DNA of 64,000 nt from Dryomyza anilis. Lineage: Eukaryota; Arthropoda; Insecta; Diptera; Dryomyzidae. The stretch is taken from the NCBI GenBank assembly GCA_951804985.1, contig OX638133.1:66933867-66997866 (forward strand). The letters are read 5' to 3'. Positions 24,335 to 36,099 of the stretch are shown in pieces. The position numbers and the translations under genes are program-made. Under the pieces are notes generated by a model. The model was not told the DNA's origin. It saw nothing but the letters and a program-made list of their open reading frames with translations, and ran no database searches. How positions within the stretch are numbered: position 1 is the stretch's first letter; each line of letters opens with the position of its first letter.

Positions 24335-24969
24335 ACTTGTTTTGAGTTTTTCAAAATGTCGATGCAAAATTCGAACATAAATTTATGTTCCATTTGATTT
24401 GTATCCCCATCCGTGACACAGTGGACAATCTTCATATATCCAGAGCCAAAAATGGGTGCAATCCGTCGATTGTAGCCTTTATTTTTAGTGTGAGTGGTGA
24501 AATCTACTAGAAACCATGCCAAACTATTGTTTTTCAGTGTTCGGCCAAATGGCATTATTGTAAGAATTCGCCAAAAATCGTAAGTTTACCAAGGCTCATT
24601 TGTTGATACTTCGTTTAAGTTCCATTTTCTGTTTTCTGTATAAAGTTTTTGCCAACTTAACTCACTAAGAAAACAGATTCTCTAAGAAAGAGTTCCCAAG
24701 TAACCACAATTCGGCAACTGTTAAATATACAATTTGTTTCATTCCCATAGCTTCAAATATTTAAAATTACAAATTTACTCCCAAAATATGAATTTAGAGT
24801 ATTTGGAAGCACAATTAGGCTCTGCATTTTAAGCCTTTTTAGCAACAACATATTATTACTAATTAATAATAATTGCGAATTTAAATTTTTTCAAAAAAAT
24901 GTTATAACCGCCGGAAAATACGTCTAATTATGACATTGATGTTTAGTGGGCGTATCCGTTAATGAAATG
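24335..24969. other. intronic DNA, unassigned
   Basis: An 83-codon minus-strand frame (24304-24555) has balanced composition but no motif I recognise, and it runs into the MITE end. Possibly a fragment of a lost transposon gene. Confidence 0.3.
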
Positions 24970-25330
24970 AAACCATTTTAACATACATTATACTTATTTA
25001 TGTATGCACTAAGAATCCAAAGTTTTAAGTATATTGCTCTTCTAGTTTTCTTCTTACCGTGTTTTCCATATGCAAGCGGACAGACGCAAATTATGTGAAA
25101 TTGATGTATTTTGGAACTATTTTAACATATTTTATACTTCATATGTATGCACTAAAAATCCAAAGTTTTAATTATATAGCTCTTCTAGTTTTCTTCTTAA
25201 CGTGTTTTCTTAACGTCATTTCTATTAAAGGGTACCCGTTAAAAAAATGAAAAAATTTTACCATATTGTATACTTATATATATGTAATCACTAAAAATTC
25301 AAATTTTTAAGTATAGACCTCTAAATTTTC
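24970..25330 (+). repeat. three direct repeats of about 95 bp
   Basis: TGTATGCACTAAGAATCCAA, TGTATGCACTAAAAATCCAA and TGTAATCACTAAAAATTCAA mark three copies starting near 24970, 25118 and 25250. The first two also share GCTCTTCTAGTTTTCTTCTT. Spacing is about 148 and 131 bp. Confidence 0.8.
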
Positions 25331-26070
25331 CGATTGTGGGACAATAGATAGCTTCTCTGCCCACCTTGGCGTTAAAATCGCCTAGCACGATTTTGATATC
25401 ATGGCGGGGGCCATCTTTCTCGTTCGTCGGAGCGTGTGCACAAATTAGGCTGATATTTAGCATTGATGCGGATTGTTGCCAGCCTTTCGTCCACGGGCGT
25501 GAACCTAGAGACAAGGTGGCGGAGTCTCTTGCCGACTACAAATCCAAATTCGTGTCTCTCCGCATGGCAGCTGTAGTAGATATCTCAGGACGCTTGTTTC
25601 GAACAGCCCTGTCCCGTCCATCGCATCTCCTGGATAGCGGTGATGTCAGCTTTATATTTTTCGAGGACATCTGCCAGCTGGACCCTATAAAGGGTCCGGA
25701 CATTCCAGGTGCATATCCGTAAATCATGGTCCTTAAAACGTTTGCGTGTGTCGTCATCGTTGTAATCGGTCGTTATCCGAGGCTTCTTTTTTGTTTTCAT
25801 TGGGCGCATAGGTTTTTTCCGTGGTGGGATTCAAACCCAACGCACGAACCCTCACTCTGAGGGAGATGCTCGCCACTCACTTTAGCCGACTTCTACACCG
25901 GGTGGTGTAGAGCATCGTTTCCAGGGGCTTCCACGAGGAGGACTTCCACCGAAGTGGAGGTGTCACCATTTGTCAATTTGCCAATTCCGGTGACCAGTGA
26001 GTTGACTTGAGACGACACCATGCTGAAGCGCTCAGACACGTTGCCTTGTGATAATCGCCCCCATTGCCCC
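25299..26070 (-). pseudogene. RTE-like LINE 5' part: leader and broken endonuclease
   Basis: On the minus strand an ATG at 25809 opens a frame reading LRICTWNVRTLY (encoded near 25705-25740) and DITAIQEMRWTGQG. These are the first blocks of the APE-type endonuclease of RTE-like retrotransposons. After a frameshift the reading continues with ISLICAHAPT and IKIVLGDFNAKVGRE (near 25355-25480), the catalytic GDFN block. Residues between the blocks are missing and the frame stops shortly after. Upstream, to about 26070, the leader reads VEVLLVEAPGNDALHHP. The protein would nick target DNA for target-primed reverse transcription; this copy cannot. Its downstream reverse transcriptase is absent. Confidence 0.85.
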
Positions 26071-26499
26071 CAATGGTTTTGATTTTTTTTCAATTAACAT
26101 TTTTATGCTCTGACCTTTATCTTCGAATCTCGTATTCATAGAATGAGATTATTTATTAAATATTCCCAGAACCCAACTCCGTCATTGTATTTTTATATAG
26201 TTAGGTATTTGAAAAGTCCCAATTTGTCAAAAAAAAAATAAAAATAGTTGAATTTTAAAGTGATCCATATGCCCATGATTTCCTTTTCCCTCTATAAATT
26301 TATATATGTATATTTTCCCTTTTCCTTTTAAAAATTTTTATATAAAAAAATGTAAATTAATAATTTTTTAATAAATGCATACCATACAATTCCATAACAT
26401 GCTAATACAACTTAAAATGTTTTTACTGTTTTTGAATTTTTGGATTTTGTATTCTGTAAAATTTTAGTACAGATTGGTCGATTCTATCACAGGTATAAC
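26071..26499. other. AT-rich intronic DNA
   Basis: Nothing recognised. The 8-bp target duplication of the next element is at 26492-26499. Confidence 0.35.
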
Positions 26500-27420
26500 C
26501 AGGGCTCGGATTTCATGATATATCATTTTTTTAATGATTTTTTTTAAATTTTCGGTCATTATTTGTAGAATTTCGTAGATTTTTCTTGATATTAAGCATT
26601 CCTGAAGTAGATTTGAAACAAAAATGTGGCATCTTTGGTCTATTTTTGTTGTACTATTTTTGTCTTTATTACTTGCAACTCTGCAGTGGAGTTGAAACCA
26701 AAAAAAATATGGCATCGCAAGTTCATAATTTTATGAATAGCTCTTATTTTAGTACATTTGTTTAATTTTAAATTAAAGAAGAAAAACGGTTATAAAAGAT
26801 ATGGATGGAAGATATTTATTTTACATCAAGCAAAATTTAAAATATAACTACATACTTATTGAATTTTACTACATTCTGCATTTAATTAAAATTCAAAAAT
26901 ATATTAGTCTTTAAAAAAGATTGTTGTTATTTATTTAACTTTAAGCTAAATATTAAAATATTACCACATATGCATTAATTTTTACTACATACTGTATTTA
27001 TATCAAACTCAAAGTAAAATTCGAGAATGTTTTTCATAACCTATATCAATGCAATTGTATAAAGTAAATTATTTAACATTGTTTAATTTAAATATGAAAA
27101 TACTTGAAGTCTACTTTCAACAATTTACATATTAACGCATTGAATATAGAATAAATTCCTAAGCTTTGCTCTCAAGGGTTTTAATTAAGTAAATAACTTA
27201 CATCTTCCTCCTTTCGAAGATCGTGTGAAACTACTAAATTTAAAGGGAATACTCTTTTTTATCAGCCATATAGTATAACTAATTATTTTGCTGCATCACC
27301 TTTCAATAGAATGTGTAATATAGGTAACAACTGATCACAGTATATAAACTGTATTAGCTAAAAATCGGTTTTTTATGCTTTTGTAAAAATAATTTTTAGG
27401 TCATCAAAATCCGGGCCCTG
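26500..27420. mobile_element. hAT-like MITE, copy 1 of a two-copy family here
   Basis: The ends CAGGGCTCGGATTT and AAAATCCGGGCCCTG are inverted. They are flanked by GGTATAAC (26492-26499) and GTTATAAC (27421-27428), an 8-bp duplication with one mismatch. The interior is shared with 48989-51172, for example ATTTGTAGAATTTCGTAGAT and CTGCATCACCTTTCAATAGA. 921 bp, non-coding. Confidence 0.88.
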
Positions 27421-27428
27421 GTTATAAC

Positions 27429-28327
27429 CAATCCATATTAGACTTAGTATACCTAGCAAATTTTACATCAACGTTTTTGAATTTTGGAATTTACTAATTT
27501 TAATACTTCATATATTTGAAGAAAAAACGTGTTCTCTTCATTTTAGTTTTCGTGAAAATATTAAAGGTATTTATTTTCGGCCGTAAATATTCTCCATTAA
27601 ATACATAATCCGAATAATTAAAAGAATTTTTATACGCGTATTTCTTTACGGAACTCTTTCTTAAAAATTAATCTGTTTCAACAAATTTAAAAAAAAAAAT
27701 CTTAACAAAAACATTTCTATAGAGTTTCACATTTCGAACTCCCGGTTTCACAAACAACCAATCAAAAATTCGAAAAATCCAATAAAAAAAAAATTATTTC
27801 AAACACTCACAATGGCTTCCAGATACTACTGCGATCACGGAAATATTTTTTCAGCTTTGGTTTCGAGGAAATTAACACAATTATTATTTTTTTAATAAGG
27901 CTATTCTATTTTTTCGACGTTGGTTGCCCTTACTGGACGTACAGATGTTAAATAAATTTAGTTTCAAACGAAGTCGGTTGGATCAAAAATTCAAGTCACA
28001 GCGGGAAGTAAAAAAAAAAATTTCATAAAACAATGTTATGATTATAGCCAGTTGGTTCCTGTCAGTACCAGTAGGCTTTTAATGGTTAATTTTACGCTCT
28101 GTTTCAAATATGCAATCGCTTTGTTTGTAGTAAACTTGGACCAGAACTCTTAATAATTCTCAAGAACTCAAAAAACATCACAAGTCTAATGTGAATTGCC
28201 CAACTAAAATGTATTCACAACAAATGTTCTGATATATGCACATCTCTCGTAAAAATATATATCGATATTATTGGTTTATTTTACTCTTTCAATGAAAATA
28301 AATACATCGAGTATAGTAGCTTTATAT
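27429..28327. other. AT-rich intronic DNA
   Basis: No repeat ends or coding signals recognised. Confidence 0.35.
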
Positions 28328-28636
28328 AATAATAATAATAGTTTGGCGCTACAGTCGTGTATAGAACTTCGGCCGAGCTCTCTCACCATTTTGAGCTGTG
28401 CGTGTTATATTTGTACTCAAAGTGGTGGGACCTACAGTGTATTGCCGAATCCGAACGGCGGATGAAAGCTTTTCATAGGCAATGGTTTTACTCTCGTAGG
28501 TTTGCCATTTACTGACGAGAGGTAGCGCGGTATAGAAAAATGTTTCTATGAAAAGATGTTGTTAGCCCCAGTCCAGGCTTGAACCGGGGACCTTTCGGCC
28601 CGCAGTCCAACACACTAACCACTGAGCTACCGCGGC
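28328..28636 (-). mobile_element. tRNA-derived SINE
   Basis: This is the reverse of the 12856 copy. The tRNA-like head is at the high-coordinate end (GGTAGCTCAG complement near 28622-28632, box B complement CTTGAACCGGGGACC). It has the same body and an (AAT)n tail at 28328-28340. Confidence 0.87.
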
Positions 28637-28712
28637 TTATATTGTTTTATATTGATTGCACAAAATCATAAATATATAAATGATAACGTTCGAAATCAAT
28701 AATACTCTATAT

Positions 28713-29691
28713 TAGAGATGGGCACGTGAGTGAGTTTTAACTCAGACTCGCTCACGAAAGATTTTTTTTTAATCACGCACACTCACTCACGGTCTTTTTT
28801 GCTCTACTCACACTCACTCACAATCACGTGAGTAAAATTCACGTGAATCACGCTGAATCACGTGTTTTTTTTTTCAGAATATGTTGGTGAGATTGGTTGA
28901 CCGAACGTGGCACCTCTAATACAACCTACATTTTTAAAACGCAATAATGATTTTAGGGAGTTTGATAAATTATATCTTAATTTTTAACGGAGATGGAAAT
29001 GTGAAAGACCTTCGATGTGATATTCGTATAAAAACCAAAAAATAGCCTGGAAATGAATTGACTTTGTGAACAACTATTTTTGAAGCGATTTTTTTGGTTA
29101 CTACATTTATAACTCGAATAAAAACTGGACCCCATACGAACCTCTGGAACAAACTAAACTTAATAAACAAAAGGAAGTCAATACAGAGTTATCATGTATA
29201 GTTGAAATTGAAAATTCAACTTTTTTCAAAAATTCGACAAATAAAAATGCGTTCTATGTCCATGAACGGTCGTATGAAATCAAGCAAACTATTGACATGA
29301 CCCCACAAAAATTGACTAGCCCATACTAAGTACGGCTTGTTTGCAGGGGTTAGATCAATTGCTGACTGAAATCTTGCAACTTATTCTGAATTGAAGAAGG
29401 GGTGGGTATATGACGGTCGGTTTGATTTATTATAGTTCTGAATAGTGGGTAGCCGCTTTCCCAAAGCCATCTGAGTTCAAGGGGTGGCCCTACTTGTTCT
29501 GTAGTTCAGCAAAAATATAGAAAAATCAAAAAAATTAAAAATGTACTCACGCACACTCACTCACGGTATTTTTTGGTCTACTCACACTCACTCACAATCA
29601 CGTGAGCAAAATTAGGATTCAATCACAATCACGCGTGATCACGCGTGATTCACGTGAATCAAGCTGAATCACGCTCACATGCCCATCTCTA
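28713..29691. mobile_element. hAT-like MITE with perfect 8-bp TSD and CACGTG-rich ends
   Basis: The left end TAGAGATGGGCACGTGAG and right end CTCACATGCCCATCTCTA are inverted. CTCTATAT flanks both sides (28705-28712 and 29692-29699). Both subterminal regions contain many ACTCACTCAC and CACGTGA words. 979 bp. The central frame at 28970-29170 shows no transposase motif. Confidence 0.92.
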
Positions 29692-30042
29692 CTCTATATT
29701 ACAAACATACAGAAAAATGAATCTAACGGTACGCAAGGATTTATATCAGTTACTTGTAGTATCATCGATGACAAATCACAAAAAAGTTTATGTTCTTTAA
29801 GTTGATATGTCAGAAAAACTTACGATTCCTGAAGCCGGCATTCGTTTTTATGGTTAAAACGCCTGAAATACTGAAATACTGTCAAAAAACTGTCGCAGCC
29901 ATTCTTCTGGCTGCTGGTAGTGATAAAGGATGCATCGATGCATCTCTGTCATTTTTGTTAGCTTTTGTGCTGATGACGCATGCTGTAAATAAAACCATAT
30001 ATTGTGTTAGTTTTACTCAAAAAAGTGGCGCACAGTGACTGA

Positions 30043-30660
30043 AAACTTTCAAAGGATAATAATTTTCGAAAAATTTTTGTATATACTTACACATGTCCTA
30101 CGATACCGTAATTGGTGTCAAATGAAAGAGGATTTTCACCAAGGAAAATAATCCCAATAGTCAAACTCCTATGGCCTGATAGTGATTTGAAATATAGACT
30201 GATAAAAGGATCAACATGATTTAATGTTTTGCCTCTGGAAATCGCGTAAAAGATCATAAACTAAAAAAGTGAGAGACACGAATATCTTTATTTTCGTCCT
30301 TTTATTCAAATCTTTTCGATTTTTGGATGTGTAACGAAATATTTTTTTTTGTGTTGGAGAACAAATTGTTATTTTTTTTTTATTTGTTAACTAAGAAAGT
30401 TGAAGCGATGAAATATGGATATGTGATACTACATATATCACTCCTTAACATATTTTTTTTGGATTTCAAATTTCAAAGGATATCGAAGGATAAAAGTTTA
30501 AAAGAACAGTATTAACATTACTTCGTCCTGACAGGATAAAATAAAATAATACCTCAAATTTCCAAGATTCTCCTCTTTCATTTGACACCAATTGCGGCAT
30601 CGTAGAACATGTATAAAAATTTAAATAAATTTTTCGAAAATTATTATCTTTTGAAAGTTT
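30043..30660. mobile_element. foldback MITE with about 105-bp arms
   Basis: AACTTTCAAAGGATAATAAT and TTGGTGTCAAATGAAAGAGG (30045-30132) are inverted at 30568-30660 (CCTCTTTCATTTGACACCAA and ATTATTATCTTTTGAAAGTT). The centre is AT-rich. Confidence 0.8.
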
Positions 30661-31399
30661 GAAGTCCTTTTAAATGAAAACAGGATCACGAAATAAAAAA
30701 CTGTAAATGCAGTTTAACTCCATTTGGAATTTAGTTTCAGACCCATATCATTTGGTTCATGTGTAACAAAATTTTTCATGTTTTGTCGGTCGGTGTATTG
30801 AATAATGAATCCAAAACATATAATCAGGTTCTTAACTAAGATAGGCTTGACGGACATCCTATAGAACAAATTAACAGATCAACCAGAACCCCTATAAACA
30901 GTATATATGGAGAAAACGTCATCAGTTATAGTATCAAGCGGGGCAAAATAGATTAGTCAGGTCGCAGTACCAATAACACAAAACAATAATTATAATATTG
31001 TAGTCTACCAAGATCAACACTTTAAATAATAATAGTAAATATGGTACAGCTTAATGTCACATACGATAATGTACTCGGGAAATTACTCTGTCGAGAGGTA
31101 GCTCTGTATAGAAAACAATTTTTTAAACGTAGACAGTCGAATCATTGGATCTTTTGGAGCCATGCACGGAGCTTTTAACTTTAAAACGAAATATATTACA
31201 GTTTAATGGTTATAACGTAGTAATATATAAATGTTAATTCTTGAAAATATATGCATGTAAATCTGGTACACGCTAATGGTATTGAATGTTTTAAGAGATC
31301 GATAAAGTACAAAGAACTAAGAGTTCACTATTTTTTAATATAATTAGTATTGCAGAAGTGTATACGAAAAATACAAATCTTAGTCCTTATGTTGTCTAC
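30661..31399. other. intronic DNA with one SINE scrap
   Basis: 31084-31125 (GTCGAGAGGTAGCTCTGTAT) matches the inverted SINE body. The rest is unassigned. Confidence 0.45.
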
Positions 31400-31866
31400 C
31401 AGGCATGTCAAACTCATTTGGCATCACGGACCGCATTGGCAACTCAAAAGATGAGGCGGGCCGCAATTGTGTTCTATACAAAAAAAAAATTCGCTCGTTT
31501 TTTACATTTGGTTCTTCTGTTGTAAAATAAAATATAATGTTAAGATGATAACATTTTCCATTGATCCTCGTTAAAAGCACCGCATGCGAAAATTTTGCAA
31601 AAAATGGTGCGATTTTTGTCTATTTGAAATATATAGAAAAAATGTTCGAATTTCTTTGATCCTGCCAAAAATTTTGTCAGTGGTATATACAATGGAGTAT
31701 ATTTCAAACACCAGAGACAATTTTGTAAAACAGATCTAAAATCATCCAAAATTGTTGCAACTTTTTATGTCCGAAAAATCGTACGATATCTAATTAGCTC
31801 TTGTACCAATGTCGAAGGCCAAATCGTACTAAAACTACAAAAAGAGTTCAAAGCGAAATATGGCCG

Positions 31867-32518
31867 TTTTTATACCCTACACTAAGAGTGAAAGGTATAT
31901 TCAGTTTGGTACGACGTTTGTAACACCCAGAAGGAAGCATCTCCGGTATGGAAAAGTATATATATTCTTGATCAGCATGACCTCCTGAGTCGATTTAGCG
32001 ATGTCCGCCTGTCCGTCTGTCTGTCTGTCCGTCTGTATGTCTGTTGAAATCCTTACTACTTTTAAAATTGATGGCGAGATCGGTCCATTGTGACCTATGA
32101 TCCGACCACTTATGTTCAAATACCTCATATAAAATGTACATATAAAGATCAATTTTTATGTATACGTGCTTAGGTAAACTTTTTTGGTCAAATATATATT
32201 GACATCATGCTCAAATACATGATAATAATGTTTTCCGGCGAAAAGACTTGTAGTACACAAAAAAAAAAACGAAATTCGGTACACCTACCCATTTGTAAAT
32301 ATGGGTATCAAATGAATGGAAATTCTTCAGCGATTGAATGTTTGTAGTTATTTTCAGGATTCGTATACCCTGGTGACCTATATATCACTTTGAATGGAAA
32401 CCACACATATGTGTAGGGTATTTATAGTCGGCTTAGACCGACTATAATTTTGATAATCCTAACTATCATAATTACACCTACTTTAAAATTTTCCATATGA
32501 TCTAACCTTCCCAACTGT
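31867..32518 (+). mobile_element. mini-me/DINE-like element, subfamily B
   Basis: It runs from TTTTTATACCCTACACTAAG through TTCTTGATCAGCATGACCTC, a short (GTCY)n tract and the TATAGTCGGCTTAGACCGAC stem to CCTTCCCAACTG. It is slightly shorter than the 6771 copy because of a gap after the microsatellite. Confidence 0.88.
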
Positions 32519-32794
32519 TTTTTTTTTTTTTGAAATGATAATAAAAACGATTCTGGATTAATATTGCATCAAATAGTTCAAATATATAGAGATATATTTC
32601 AAAAACATTGCGATGTGGAAAATGTTTAAATATCCTAACATAAAATTTTACTCTACTAAAATTGCGAAATTTTAAAAATTAGCAACGAGATCGAATTTTT
32701 GTTATCCAAGTTAGTTCGAGAAAACTTCGAGGCATAAATCACATGGCAGACTTCTTACCAAACATATTGAAAAAGTTTTTTTTTTAAATATCGT

Positions 32795-32876
32795 ATATAA
32801 ATTTGATATTTATATAAATTTGAAATTTATATAAATTTGAAATTTATATAAATTTGAAATTTATATAAATTTGAAA
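32795..32876 (+). repeat. 17-bp tandem repeat, about 4.5 units
   Basis: Units of ATTTATATAAATTTGAA, nearly identical, suggesting recent expansion. Confidence 0.9.
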
Positions 32877-33713
32877 AGGGTTCCTTTTTATGCACATTTT
32901 AAATTGCAAGGACAATCCATTGATTGGAGATGTACGGATTTAGGAGTTATAAAAAAGTTAATTTTATTATCCTTTAAATGAGGTTTGCAGCATTCTACGG
33001 TCAAGAGTTTTTTTCTACAACCACAAAAAGTGATTATTGATTAATTTTTTGAAACTTTGGACCACTGTATCTCTGGAGAAAGTGAGTCTGGAACTCTGAT
33101 AGATTTGGTGTAGAATGTCTTTAAACAAAAAGTTTTACTTACTAAAAAAAAATGTTAAAATGAATACAATTTCAATTTTTACAATGCAAGACTCTTGTCT
33201 ACACATTTTTGATTCTTGTTTTATTTTGATTGCGCCTTTATTTGATACTGGAGCTAATTCCGAAAATGGTTTTGTTAAATAAGGTCTAGTTTTTAAGATT
33301 TTTAAGTTTTAATTATTTTTCTCTTCTTTTATTTTTAATAATCGAACCAAAAACAATAATCTATTTATCATTTCGTTGTTAGACGTACCAAACTATGCGC
33401 TACTATATATATTTTATAAATGCCGGTGAAATATAGCCAAGGGAAATTCAAAACTTTACATTTTATGAATAAAAAACAATATTACTTGATGAAAAAAAGA
33501 TAAACATTATTGTTATGTCATTTGTTCAACGCCATGTATAATATTTAAAATGAAAAATTATGAAAATAAATTAAGACTCGAGTCTTCGAGTCTCAATTTC
33601 TCATTATTAAATTTTGGAAAATATAAAAATTTTGATTTTTTTTTTGATAAATTAATAAATTTTTAACCAAGAATAAATGGTAATCTTGATTATGCCTCCG
33701 TTACACTCAAAAT

Positions 33714-35398
33714 AAAATCTGCTTAAAATACACGAAATCGTTCGTATATTTTACGAAAGAATTCGTGAAATTTATCCACGAAATATTTCGTAAAATACAC
33801 GAAAGAACTTTCGTAAATTAATGATAAAATTACGAATATAATTGTTTATTTTACGAAACTATTCGTAGATTTTATCTACGAAAGCCATTCGTACATAATA
33901 CGAAAGATTCGTAATTTTTATTCGTAATTTAATGATTTTTTTTGAATTTTTAAAAATATATTTGTTACTTTTTACGAATATATTCGTAAGTTTTACAAAA
34001 ATATTCGTACTTTTAACGATAGCATTCGTACATTTCACAAATGTATTGATAATTTTACGAATATATTCATATTTTTACGAATACATTCGTACTATTCGTA
34101 ATATTTACGAAAATACTAGTAATTTCTACGAAAATATTCATAATTTTACAAATGAATTGATAATTTTACAAATGTATTCATATTTTTACGAATAAATTCG
34201 TTCTTTTACGAATATATTCGTATTTTTACCAAAATGTTCGTATTAATGTGAATATATTCTCATAATCTGAAATAAAATCATAATATTATTTTAATATAAA
34301 AAGAGACATATGTACAGTGTATGTATATTGTATATTTATTTTATATTACACATTTTTTCATATAATTTTAATATAAACATGTAACACAGTTAACAAAAAA
34401 TAAAAATAAATGCAGAAAATAATTTCATTTTTTAATATAAAAAATGTTCATTGCGTAAAAAAGGATTCGTTAATAATTAAAAATCTGAAAAAAATAGAAA
34501 ATCAGAAATTAGGGAGGTACATACAATTAGAAAAATTGTTTAAAATTACCTTTTATTGCTTTAAGAAGCATATGTGTTTATTGTCATCAGGCAATTTATA
34601 AAAATTATTTATGAACTGCCACATTGGTGCACATGCTTGTGGGTATTTATTCTATATTGAATAGATTGTACGCCTTAAACCATGCATCCAAGGCCTTCGG
34701 TAAAATGTACAATTTATATCGGATGTTTTCTAAATCGCACATAATCACCGACGAAATTATATTTTTGCTTTAATTTATGCACCAATTTAAAGTGAATTGA
34801 CATTACACTTGCCGATGGAAAATGTTCGGCACAAATGAAACAGTTCATTATATATATATTAATATAAATTGTTACTTTTTATAATTATATATATTACACG
34901 CAGAAACCAAAAAATGAAATTCTTATATTTTCACTGCGCACGCGACCGAAATTAAACTTGAAATGAAATGCTTGCGCGCATGTGTCTTCGTTGCCTAAAA
35001 AATCAGTTAGGACGTTACTGAATAAAAAAAATTACGAATCTTTCGTAAAATACACGAAGTTAAAAAAACGAAATATATTCTTGTTTTACGAATATTTCGT
35101 AAAATATCAAATGTTTCGTTAAAATATAAAATATAATTAATAAATTTACGAAATAACAACAAAAAAATGCAAAATAACGAAAGTTTCGTAATTTAAACGA
35201 AATATTTGTAATTTTATTGTTGTTTTATTTTTACGAATATTGATTCGTAATATAAACGAGTCGTTCGTAAAAAATAATTTGGGAAAAAAAAAGAAATTAA
35301 GAATGTTTCGTGTATTCTACGAATTATTCGTGTATTTTACGAAATTAAAAATTACGAAAAAATATTTCGTAAAATGTCCTAGAAATTATTTTGAGTGT
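33714..35398. mobile_element. TIR element built of ACGAA/TTCGT repeats
   Basis: CACTCAAAATAA at 33714 is mirrored by TTATTTTGAGTG ending at 35398, with TA on both sides. For about 500 bp at each end (33730-34250 and 35025-35370) the sequence is a dense series of ACGAA and TTCGT words at about 10-25 bp spacing, for example TTACGAATATATTCGTAAGT. The centre is plain AT-rich DNA. No protein coding. Confidence 0.82.
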
Positions 35399-35551
35399 AG
35401 TTAATATAATAATCATATTAACGCCTGAAAATAAAATATTTTTAAAAATTTTCAATTCTTAAAAATATATTTTTCTTATATTATTTAAAAAGTCTTTGCG
35501 GGCAGCACAGAAATGTTGGCGGGCCGCTTGTTTGAAATGCCTGTTGTATAA

Positions 35552-36099
35552 TTTAATTTGTTTAAGAGATTTTTAATTAACGTTACTAAAAACTAAGTTT
35601 AAACTACCATTGTAAAACAGAGCCTTATATTTTCCAGAGCAAAACTAATAAAAGTCTTACCGAAAATTGAATGTCTGTGAATATGGAGATATATTAAATA
35701 TTCTATAACTTGCGTGCATTATTTTAATTCTAAATGTTCACAACTCCCTTCCAATTTATAAAATATAAATAAGTCCCATAAGTATGATTTCCATTTTGTA
35801 TCGATTATAGTAAGTCCATTACTTAAACGGTCGGTAAATTGTTGGCATATGATTTTTAATCGAATATTGAAAATCAAGGCACGTTCCTTGCCATCAATGA
35901 AGCTGCAGACTTATTTTACTCTACTTCAGAATGTACCCTAAACTTTATTTAAAATCTACACAAACAAAAAATAAATATTTAATCAGAGAATCCTTAAATG
36001 TAACTCGATTGGGGCAACTGTTCAATGACACAACCTCAACCGAGTTGTATTCGGTTTCAGATGTTATGAAAATCTTTTGCTTATATTCGACGAATATAT
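35552..36099. other. AT-rich intronic DNA
   Basis: Nothing recognised. Confidence 0.35.

Larger units (their letters stand above)
31400..35543. mobile_element. hAT-like element remnant containing two younger insertions
   Basis: The left end is CAGGCATGTCAAACTCATTT with GGCGGGCCGC further in. It is mirrored on the right by GGCGGGCCGC and TTTGAAATGCCTG. CAGG-TGTCAAACTCA...GCGGGCCGC ends are characteristic of one animal hAT group. The flanks TTGTCTAC (31392-31399) and TTGTATAA (35544-35551) agree at 6 of 8 positions. It contains a mini-me copy (31867) and the ACGAA-rich element (33714). No transposase frame survives. Confidence 0.78.

Noticed and set aside
24304..24555. 83-codon minus-strand frame with balanced composition
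   Set aside because: It runs into a MITE terminus and matches no domain I know; kept only as a possible fragment of a lost transposon gene.
28970..29170. 66-codon frame inside the hAT-like MITE as a transposase remnant
   Set aside because: No hAT dimerisation or catalytic motif is visible.
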